From: Polyporus tsugae
Lineage: Eukaryota > Basidiomycota > Agaricomycetes > Polyporales > Polyporaceae
Assembly: GCA_024305745.1 (NCBI GenBank)
Contig: JAHRBS010000009.1
Location: forward strand, 1,674,001 to 1,738,000
Direction of reading: 5' to 3'
DNA length: 64,000 nt
Position numbers and translations under genes: made by a program. This document shows positions 55,500 to 64,000 of this stretch, piece after piece. Position 1 is the stretch's first letter, and each line of letters opens with the position of its first letter. The notes below the pieces were generated by a model. The model saw nothing but the letters and a program-made list of their open reading frames with translations. It made no database searches and was not told the DNA's origin.

Positions 55500-58283
55500 T
55501 CACATCGTGTGAGCGAGCGTCGCCACGACGCGAATCCAATCGAATTTTTCGGATGACACCGCGAGCGTGTGGATTTGCTGGGGGTTCTGAGCCTTCAACC
55601 AGTCGGGATTGTAGAGCTGCTGCGGGAGCCGCCGGACGGGATTGCGAGTACTCTTGACCGTACCGTCCCGGAGTCTCTTGCCCGGTCGGGAACCCTGTCG
55701 GGAGAAGAGATCCCGGTCGAGGACGCGCTGTCGGTCGATGATCTCCATGTGATCGTCCATGGAACGTCGCCACTCGAGCACCTTGACGCGGAAGACTGTC
55801 TCTGGCAGATCATCGCAGGTGTCCTCAGAGCTCATACCATCAGCGCCTAAGAGGTTCAGGACCTTCTCGAGGAACCTCCAGACCGCAACATCAGACTCGG
55901 GATTCCCGACATGCAGCGCGATGACCTTCTGAACCGTGGCGTGACGGCGCTCGAATTTCTTCAAGGATATCATGAGCTCTAATCATTGAGTCGCGAGTCA
56001 GAGGAGCGCACTCACGTTGCGACGTCTTTGGTCAACCCTAGCCCTGTCTTTGACCCTCTCGTCTGCGAGTAGGACACGAGCCTCGCATTCTTCCGGCGTT
56101 TCGATGGTCCCCGTGGACTTGAGCTTGGGCTGTCCGCCCCTCCACGTCTGTCGACCACGGCAGAACTTGTCTTCGATCAAGTCGTTGATGTAATGATCGC
56201 TGATGCTGTTGTCGTTGATGAAGGTCGCGTTGTCAGCCTTGAACGTTTCCAAGAGGTGTTCGAAGATGATGTAGTTCCAGGGAGAGACGCTGCTGCCTGA
56301 AGTCCGCATATCGAAGCGGATGTTGGTAATGCTAGGTGCGTCCTCGCCGCGGGTATTGTAGGCCTCCACAGCGATGCGATCCGCCTCTTGGTGCCCATGC
56401 CAGTCCTTGTCAGTATCGATCTTGCACTGCTTCTTGTAGAGCTCGCGCACCCGTCGCTGACGGGCACAGTCAGCGAGGTCACTTCGCCATCGTGGATCTA
56501 TCCGACTTACCAAGAGCTCAATGCGTGTCTCGCGGTCGACTTCCGGCTCCGACTCCGGCGCCGATGTCGCAGACATCTGCCGCCGATGGCGCGGGGACGA
56601 CTTCGGCTTCACTGTCTCGGCCATCTCTTTGCGCAGGGTCTGGCGGATAGCTTCCATGAGCTGGTTCACGGTCAGGGTATGAACCTCGACTCCGTCGCCA
56701 ATCACCGTGGAGGGGCGAGATGTCGCAGTCCGCGGAACAGCGGATGGAGCGTCGTCGTCGTCGCTGTCGGAGCAGGCGGGTTGGGCTGCATCGTCTACGA
56801 GTTCCTATATATGACTTAAGCTCGATATGTAGTGATATGGGGGATTTAAACTCACTGGCATTGCCGTCAGAAACATACGGGTCGATGAGCCGGCCTTGTT
56901 CTTGGAGTGCGTACGGTGTGCGACATTGGAACGAGGAAGGGTCGCTCGAGTCGAAGAGGCAAACGGTCTGGGAGGAGCAGCGAGTAGTGGTTGGGCAGGC
57001 ATAGCTGGGGCGGCGTTGCGAGGACGAGCTGATTCAGCCCTCGCCTGTTGCAAAAGGCGAGACACAGATGCCTGCTGGTTCTCCACTGCCGCGCGATGCT
57101 TCTCGACAGCAGCCTCCCTCTCAACCAGTAGCGCTTCCCGTTCGCGGAGATCTACCGCCATCCTGTCCTGTTCCGCCTCCTTCGCCATGAGCTGTGCTTG
57201 CGCTCCTTGGATCGCTTGGTGCTGCGCAGTGATACGGACTTCTTCGGCCTGGACCTTGTCCCGCAGTTCTGATTCCTATACCCACAAGTCTGTGAGCGTG
57301 AATCCGTGAGGATTCAGAGACAACGTACCGCTGCAGCTCGAGTTGAATTCATGAATGCCATCAGCTGGGCTGTTTGCTCTTGCAGCTTGCCAACCGTAAG
57401 ATCGTTCTGCTGCTGAATTGTCTGCCAACGACTAGTAGCCTCGGCATATTGCTGTAGGTCAAGGTCAAGGTCAGTGTGTAGGCATGACTAGAGCCCAAGA
57501 GCACCATCCCACCTTCTTCAGTTCATTGTTCTGCCCTCGACGATACTTGGATACATCTTTCCAATAAGCGACTTCACCTCGGAGGCCTCCGGAAGCCGGT
57601 TCATGGTCACGGCGCTGGCGGACGGCGCGCGTGTTGTCACCATCACGGCCATAGCGAACAGAGTCCTGGTAGAAAAGTACGGTGAGTATGGGAACAACGT
57701 AATGAGGCGCAAGTTACTGTACCTCCAGCCCACCCATGTCGTCGTCTTCACTGCGGACGTCTGCGGAAGTGGGTTCATGTTCGCGGCGCTGGCGGACCCG
57801 GGCCGCGGGCGTGTTGTCACCGTCAAGGTGACGGCGAACCTCGATAGAGTCCTAGTGGAAGGGTATGATAAGTGTGGTTGGACAGACGCTAACGAGTGGT
57901 GAGTACCGTACCTGCATGTCGTCGTCGTCGTCGCAAGCTTTAGGCGTACTGTGTCCAGAATGTGGCTCGGACATAAGAAAGTTCTCCTCGGGAAGGGAAG
58001 TGACGTCGCCGTCGTTCGTAGGGCGCACCGACATCGGAGTGAGGGACCGTGAGCTCTCTTGGAAGGAGCCGGGAACATGCAAACGTGAGATAGAAGGAGT
58101 AGGGTATGAAGGCAGAATCGAGTGGGCGCGTGGGGTAGCATACAAAGAGTCGTCTGTCCCCTCGTCCTCCGAGGACTCGAATGCGCTGCGAGCGGTGGCG
58201 TACATTTCAGAACCAGTCGACGCGTCAACGTCATCGAGGGAAAAGTCCATTGCGGTCTGGGCAAAGGAGTCTGGAAGGGGCAT
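55500..58283 (-). CDS. Coiled-coil protein with a duplicated exon, function unknown
   Basis: Seven exons from MPLPDSFAQTAMDFSLDD (58,283) to stop 55,500-55,502, about 700 residues. The N-terminus is acidic and Ser-rich, then two similar exons (DGDNTPAARVRQRREHEP and DGDNTRAVRQRRDHEP), a Gln-rich helix, a long heptad coiled coil (LREREALLVEREAAVEKHRA), and a C-terminal globular region (WNYIIFEHLLETFKADN; VKVLEWRRSMDDHMEIIDRQ). This region matches a multi-copy Agaricomycete family without known function. The two similar exons are both phase 0 and start GACTCT after CAG, and their flanking introns resemble each other. Confidence 0.65.
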
Positions 58284-58924
58284 CGCGGGGCAGTCGAAGC
58301 GGGTGAGGGCGTTAGGGAAGCGTTGAGCAGTCTGCGCGCAGCACAGATTGGAAGGGGATGCGTCGAGCGGACGTGCGCACCAGCGCGGAGTGATGCAAGA
58401 GGACGTAGAAAGCGGGAGTGGTGCGTGCTGCACAGCAGTACGCGATTCGGAGGGTGTTGGGAGTTGCGCGCTGCGCTTTGAAGTCGTGCGGTCGGCAGCA
58501 AGGGGATCGACGGAAGCCGGATTTATACGCATCTGAACCTGCTGGACTCGACCTCTGCCCTGAATCGCACAAGCATAGACAATAGGCAGACAATAGCGAA
58601 ACAAAGGGAAGCGTTTGGATGGCTACGTCGTCGCTACGCGTCATGGCCCAAGGAAGTGTACGGTGTTGAGTATGGTGTGGCGTGGCTTCACACCGCATTG
58701 TCAAGCGTGCGCCAGTCCTCCCAATATCCGTTGAGGTCGCTCTTCCTCCGTCGCTCCACCGTCATGGGGTTTTTGTTATTGTCTTGGAACATTTCCTCTG
58801 GTCCTATTGCCGGATCGCTTGCGTGAGCTTCCGGTTACATAGTCATCGTCGCCCACTCTCGTCGCCCGCTCTCGCCGCCTGCTTTATCAGATATTTGCGC
58901 TGGTCGCACTTCCTCCCCTTTACC
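58284..58924. other. Intergenic divergent promoter, no gene seen
   Basis: 640 bases between two divergent genes. Long frames here are shadows of GC-rich sequence. Confidence 0.45.
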
Positions 58925-59556
58925 ATGGTCAACGGACGCATCTATGTCGCTCCCGGCCCTAATGTAAGTACGCGCATTCAGCTATCTATGACCTTTTTGA
59001 CGGCAACCCACAGACCATGAATCGCAACTTGCGATCGCGCCTATACTCGTCTTCCGATACCAAGGCGCGACCGGTCGGCGTGACGACGCGTTGTGCCGGA
59101 CAGCTCCGCTTTCCCTTTGTGGAGAGCGTGGTTGGTAACACGCCGTTGCAGCCCTATGTTCACGACTGCGTCGTGACCGTCATCGACGGGCCGCGTACTC
59201 ACCGCTACGTCGTATTCTTCAAGAGACATCGTGCCCTCCCCTCGAACGCGCTTATTTCTCGCCTCTGTTATCCCCTCGCCTTTCGTGGCGACATCGTGGT
59301 GATGCGGATTGGTTCGAGGCATGGGCACGTCGTCAACATGCGTCCTGGAGACGCAGTTGTCGCGAATCTGGTTATCGCAAAGTGAGTAAGCTACCCTCAA
59401 GACGCAGTGATGGCATACTTACCTTGTGCTAGATTTGTCTCGAAGGCGAGTGCGGCTGTCACGTCGCGGACCCTCCCGCGAGCCATGAAGATGGAGATTG
59501 TTCAAGGCGGCTCGTTAGGGAGGTCTCGGAGACGTAGCTCACGTCTGATGCTGTAG
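58925..59556 (+). CDS. Small conserved-looking basidiomycete protein, 176 residues
   Basis: Exons 58925-58963, 59014-59381 and 59433-59556, all with clean GT-AG borders, encode VNGRIYVAPGPN, a middle region with LRFPFVESVVGNTPLQPYVHDCVVTV and VVFFKRHRALPSNALI, and a basic tail ending SLGRSRRRSSRLML. The middle has alternating hydrophobics typical of a small beta-rich fold, with MRIGSRHGHVVNMRPGDAVVAN. No family recognised. Confidence 0.55.
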
Positions 59557-59569
59557 CAGCTAGTTTGAG

Positions 59570-59760
59570 GGTACAGGGTGATGTAATGCTGCGATTGCAA
59601 CGATACGAAAACAGACTGTACGCTGAGGACTCCACAAGCTGAGAATAGTGTCCGAGCTGTGCTGCAAAGAGACCGACATCCAAGTCGTCAGGACATTGGG
59701 CAGGGACATTGGGCAGTGTATGGCATATGGGAGTACTCGAGAGCGACAAGATCACCTTGA
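59570..59760 (-). pseudogene. 5' remnant resembling the large gene at 49,306-52,097
   Basis: The minus strand reads LVQGDLVALEYSHMPY near 59,710-59,760, matching LVQGDLVALEYVHLPY in the leader region of the large gene (about 52,200-52,250), with similar flanking DNA (CTCGAGAGCGACAAGATC). Only this beginning is present, in the same divergent position relative to a nuclease-kinase gene. Confidence 0.5.
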
Positions 59761-60036
59761 ACCAAGGACAAGACCGAAGGAGCGAGTAATAACTCTGCTC
59801 TAGAGAATTGCCCGGGGACGAGGGATTGGGTCAGTACGTGGTACGTGCTTAGCGCTTAGCCCGTACACGTCGAGCCTTTGTGACGAGCCTTTGTGACGCA
59901 TCACGCACCATATCTGTGTCTTGACTCTTACTAATCGTGAGCATATCCACGCCACCCTCCTGGTATCTCCCACGACCCTGACTCTCCTCCCTCCCATCAC
60001 CCACCTGCATGTCCCCCATCCTCTCCTCTACTGCAC

Positions 60037-62548
60037 ATGGAACTTCGTTGCATGTCCAACTTGGACCCTCATTACCTCCTTCTGAAGTTTGACGTCCCCT
60101 ATCACCTCCTCACCGCCCAGAAGGTCATGGACAAGGCTCTCGAGGCTTGTCGAGCTTTCTACACTAGGCTAGAGTTTCCCGACCCGCCGCAGCCGCCGAC
60201 GGTTTATGGACTCCACTACATAACTGATAAGGTGCGTAAAGAGGATTCAGGGAGGTCAGAACAGCTGGCTAAAGTCGTTGCCTATCAAATTGTAGTCGGC
60301 TGCTTTCAAGTTGAAAGACGCGCAAGCCGCCGTTTACGACATCTGCCGCACCCAGCGTGGGCACCCCGACTTCGTAACACAGGCGGGTGGCTGGTATAGA
60401 AAATCGGGCTACTGTCTGGCTTCCCGATACGTAGACCCCGCCGCCTACCTCACGTCCGAACCTATGCCGGAGGATGGAGTAGTGCAATGGTACTTTGTCG
60501 TGGGCGATAAGAGTACGTACACAAGTATCATTTCTGGTATTCCTCCCGCCGTCGTCTTACCCATACTTCCATCCCCAGTCATTGAAAAGGCGGGCGATTG
60601 CACCCACACCCCTAACACGGCGCTAAGTGTTAATAGGCTACATTCTTGTGGGTCATTCCTCCATGAGATCGTCACGCGCGATGACCAATCCTTCACCTTC
60701 AGCGCGCAGGGACTACATAGAGCGGGTGAAGAACAAGCTGCGCATACTGGGGACAGTGGAATCCGCGCCCAGCGCCGTGGCGAAGAAAACTGAGGCGTAC
60801 GACTCCGTAATGGAGAACACTCCCGTCGCGATGGGGCGTCGCCCTGGTACATCATATGGACCGTGCGCCTCAATTTACTCGCCCGCCTTTGCAAAGGCGC
60901 TCAACGACCTCGAGCGCTCTCAGCTTGAACATGTCACGATCGAGACGGTACCAACACCGGACCCCCAGTCCTTGACCATGGACGAAGACGCGGAGTGGGA
61001 TACCATGGACGAAGACGAGGAGTGGGATACCATGGACGAAGACGAGGAGTGGGATGCCTTCAACCTCTTGCCGTTCGATATGCGCACGTGGTTCGCCAAG
61101 TTCGTCGACGTCAACGACAAGCCCGCGGACGAGCGTATGCTCAATAAACGAGCTCACAGGCTGTTACAGAAGTTCTTCCACGACTCGCCCCTCGTGCTGC
61201 ATGACAGGCGCCCCGAGACCGAGCTGGATATGAAGGGAGAATGCACGACTGCCCACGGCTTTCGCGCCCTCTGGTTCGTTTACGAGGGAAAGGGTTTCAA
61301 TTGCGTTGGAGGGGCGGCTGAAGTGCAGGCCGTGTACGCGGTACAACGCAGGCTTATCGCGGATCCAGGCGTGAGAATCATAATTCTTGGTTTGCGTATC
61401 TTCATCTCACATCTATTTTGCACCAGTACGCGTTCGTGCTCCGGACGACCGCCTGCCCTGTTCTGCTCATGGCTATGTCTGGTAGTCTCGTGTTCTTTTA
61501 CGCCGTCTATTTCACCGATAAGATGTACGCCACGCGCCTCTGCCAACTTTCTCTGGACGGTCACGCACGCGACACGGATGATGATCTCACGAGCGAAGCC
61601 AAGCTCCAGGTCATGCGGAACACCGGCCGGATGTTGCGCGAGTACTACACCAACCTCCACACCGGTTGCACCTTTTCCGACACGCCTCAACTCTATCCCC
61701 AGCCTGCGTCTATCTTCTCCCAGCATCCTTTGGCCACCCCCGCGTCCATTGCCGAAGTCACCTCCCTCAATATCTCCCTCCGCGACCGAGTCCCCGACTC
61801 GAAGGGCCGTTTTAATACCCATCGTTCTCTCTTCAGGGGCACAATACAGCGCAAGGACGACCCCAACCCCGTGGATGTCTACGTCAAGTTCTTGAAGCAC
61901 TACGGCAAGGAGGCACACTCTTACCTCGCGTCTCACCACCCCCCCTTCGCGCCGCAGCTCCTGTACTGTGGCGAAGTTGTGACTCGCTACATGATGGTTG
62001 TCATGGAGGACTTACATGGGGAACCCATTGACCCGTCCCTCCCTGATGACGTCAGCGGCGTCATCCAATCGCAGGCCGAGGCAGCCCTCGAAGTCTTACA
62101 TGCAGGCGACTTCGTGCATGGCGACCTGCGCGCGCCAAACATCGTGCTACAGTCCGACACACGGCGCGTGTACTTCATCGACTTCGACTGGGCTGACAAA
62201 CAAGGAAAAGCGAAGTATCCGATCCGTCTCAACCCGAAGATCAGATGGATACGCCCTGCGCACCTACTGGCGGGTCACGACATCCAGAAACATGACGACC
62301 GGTGCCTGCTCCGACGAGAGCTCGTTCAGGTGCTGGGAGATAAGTATGTCAAGGAGAATAACACGTTGGGCAAGAGGTCGACTGCGAGCAAGGAGGATGA
62401 CGATAACAGGCCTTCCAAGAGGTTGAGGGGAACAGACGAGCCGCCCCCCAGCTCGAGGGTGGCCTGCGCGCCCATGGAGTCCCTACCCCCCGAGGAAGGC
62501 AGTGGTATTGGCATAAGCGCGCTAGCGGGGCAGGTCGCCGCGATCTAG
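60037..62548 (+). CDS. PD-(D/E)XK nuclease-kinase protein 2 (Crinkler-type effector-like)
   Basis: Starts MELRCMSNLDPHYLLLKFD, ends TAG 62,546-62,548; about 740 residues from five or six exons. The header matches protein 1 (YRKSGYCLAS, VQWYFVV). The nuclease core reads ELDMKGECTTAHGFRALWFVYEGKGF with ExK as EGK, then VQAVYAVQRRL. The kinase-like domain has VYVKFL, FVHGDLRAPN and FIDFDWAD. An acidic tandem repeat precedes the nuclease core, and a basic, Pro/Ser-rich tail (SKRLRG) may target the nucleus. A pair of small introns near 60,518-60,700 keeps frame through IIEKAGDCTHTPNTAL. Both catalytic centres look complete. Confidence 0.68.
60975..61055 (+). repeat. 27 bp coding minisatellite in nuclease-kinase 2
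   Basis: Three tandem units encode TMDED(A/E)EWD. The DNA copies differ by one or two bases, so the array is young. It adds an acidic patch before the nuclease domain and is a likely site of copy-number variation. Confidence 0.85.
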
Positions 62549-62947
62549 GTGGTGTAGCCGTATCCATACCTCCTCCGTTCAATCTCATCCGTTCCCCTAC
62601 TCGTCATGTTTCCCTTCTGTTCCCCCGCATCACGTCTCCGTTTTCCTCGCATCATCGTTCCACTCTGTTCCCCCGCATCGCCGTTCCGTTCCATTAATTT
62701 ACCATTCCGTTATGGTCTGTGATGGATAGTACTTCGAGTGGATGTACAATGTACGTTATGTAACTTTCTACATGACTTTTATGTGGATTGGAGAGTGCAG
62801 GTTTGCAACGGTTTACCGCGATCGAAGTGCCCATTGGCGCCCACATTCAACGAGTCTTATCGGTAAATCTGGGAAAACCTTGTCTTATCACATCCTTCAT
62901 CCTTCATCCTCATCCTCATCCTCATCCTCATCCTCATCCTCATCGCC
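62549..62947. other. Intergenic with CATCCT-type microsatellite
   Basis: About 400 bases. From 62,891 to about 62,943 runs a CATCCT/CATCCTC repeat just before the next start codon. No gene is seen. Confidence 0.6.
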
Positions 62948-63548
62948 ATGGTCGTGTTTGTGTTGAATGTAGAACCTCAGACCGAGAAGGAGGACGACTA
63001 CGACGACCTGCCACCGCTCACGGACAATTTCCCTGGGCACGCCTCGCTACCTCCCGAGGACATCTCGTCCTGGGACACCTCGGCGTCCGGTGATGAGCTC
63101 ATCAATATGCACGCGTGGGTGTCCCGCTTCAACGCTTTCCGGTTCCCTGCCCACGACGAATCGTCTAAAGCGCAAATATTATCCGCATGGATGACGTCCC
63201 ACGGCTTCAACGGTCCCTGGTTGCCTGCCCTCGACAAGGAATGGAGCAGAAACGAAGGATCATTAGCGCAAGCCGTGTTCGCGTTCCAACGCCAACGCAT
63301 GCTGTTGGATCAGGTAAGCAAAGCGACTGCTTGCATTTCTTCAACTCACATCTCTATTGCGCCAGTACGACTCCATCAGCGCCACGACTCGCCCTCCTCC
63401 TTCGCTCATGGCAGCGTTGGCAGCGTTGGGGGACGAGGAGGGCCAAGACATCCTGACGGAGGGTATCAACGTCGACATGACAGCGGCGGGGGATGAGGAG
63501 GGCCAAGACATCCTGATGGAGGGTATCGACGTCGTCGAGCTTGAGTGA
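62948..63548 (+). CDS. Truncated nuclease-kinase paralog lacking the kinase
   Basis: Two exons, from MVVFVLNVEPQTEKEDD to TGA 63,546-63,548, about 185 residues. Only the nuclease region is recognisable (ILSAWMTSHGFNGPWLPALDKEW, LAQAVFAFQRQRM). The ExK of the relatives aligns with LDK, so the active site is probably lost. Header and kinase are missing. The second exon carries two 60 bp repeats coding GDEEGQDIL(T/M)EGI. It lies 400 bases after nuclease-kinase 2 in the same direction, as expected of a decayed tandem copy, though it may still be expressed as a short protein. Confidence 0.55.
63430..63540 (+). repeat. 60 bp coding repeat, two copies
   Basis: Two near-identical units encode GDEEGQDIL(T/M)EGI(N/D)V at the end of the truncated paralog. 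Confidence 0.75.
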
Positions 63549-64000
63549 TAGCGTGCATTTCGGACTGTCTGTACGCTGTTCCATTATCCTCGTTCTCCCT
63601 ATCCTCGGCATTAAGTGAGCGTCGATGAGCGGCAGCACCGGGAATCGTCTTACAAGCGGAGTTATGACTCGCTCCCTCGCCGTGGAATGGAATGAAAGCA
63701 GATGCAATCCCATCACAGCTTGGGCAAACCGACTCTGATAAGACTCCTACGTGAATTACAAGCTGTCCATCATAGAGCGATTACACCGATAAAAACGACA
63801 CGCTAACGGCTACTAAGGGCCCCACAAGCAGTGCCTGAGCTACGCTGCTGAAGAGATTGACATCTGAGCTGTGCCGCTGAAGTAGGGTAGGTCGCGATGC
63901 ATACTTACGACGTGCCAAGCATCAGTCGTCTTGAAGGCGACGTGATCGCAACTTCTTGCCGTTCTTCCTTTTCGGAGCTTCTGTAGCTACGGCGTCGTGA
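63549..64000. other. Window end with one short-repeat copy
   Basis: A reverse-oriented GAGTTATGACTCGCTC copy lies at about 63,658-63,680. The last bases (from about 63,790) resemble sequence upstream of nuclease-kinase 2 near 59,640, suggesting another block of the same kind starts beyond the window. Confidence 0.45.

Noticed and set aside
57518..58501. A 327-codon minus-strand frame
   Set aside because: It overlaps the exons and introns of the coiled-coil gene in another frame, is Thr/Pro/Ser-rich without domains, and disregards clear splice sites.
52659..62548. FunK1-type fungal kinases
   Set aside because: The catalytic loop is HGD(I/L)RxPN rather than the HRDIS form of that family, and a nuclease-like domain is fused upstream.

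Overview
The window looks like nuclear DNA of a filamentous basidiomycete (Agaricomycetes, perhaps a polypore; the rank is inference). Genes carry many 50-60 bp GT-AG introns, coding GC is high, and the recognisable families (UstYa-like DUF3328 proteins, But2-C-like membrane proteins, ricin-B lectins, nuclease-kinase proteins) suit that group. No prokaryotic or organellar signal is seen.

Positions 1-35,680 form a giant imperfect palindrome. A left arm (1-15,237, running off the window) is repeated in inverted orientation as a right arm (20,822-35,683) around a 5.6 kb loop holding the CAAX protease gene STE24 and two hypothetical genes. From outside to inside each arm has TFIIS, the WD40 splicing gene PRP46, a UstYa-like gene, a seven-TM gene, a But2-C-like membrane protein, a small secreted repeat peptide, a second UstYa-like gene, a second seven-TM gene and a GNAT acetyltransferase. 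The housekeeping genes are intact only in the right arm; in the left they are deleted, frameshifted or stopped. The accessory genes look intact in both arms.

The most interesting item is the small secreted protein at 7,759-8,047 (copy at 26,469-26,762). A signal peptide is followed by four QEN(S/T)ML hexapeptides separated by Lys-Arg Kex2 sites, and it lies between two UstYa-family genes. This is the layout of a dikaritin-type RiPP precursor, here in a basidiomycete and with a core lacking Tyr, Trp or Phe. Exon 2, encoding the cores, is unchanged between arms while exon 1 and the intron differ. One UstYa homolog keeps both HxxHC motifs and the other has half of each, which suggests an enzyme and partner pair. 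A 1.5 kb CACTA-like element sits inside the intron of the left-arm catalytic UstYa copy.

Positions 35,700-47,300 are gene-poor, with four ricin-B-type beta-trefoil lectin genes on the minus strand that share one exon layout, ending in a last exon of a single codon fragment plus stop; the last two are a visible tandem duplication. Positions 48,000-64,000 are an accessory block: a large basidiomycete-specific gene, a coiled-coil gene with a duplicated exon, small hypothetical genes, and three related Crinkler-type PD-(D/E)XK nuclease-kinase genes (two full, one lacking the kinase). The nuclease-kinase units are flanked by inverted copies of a short repeat.
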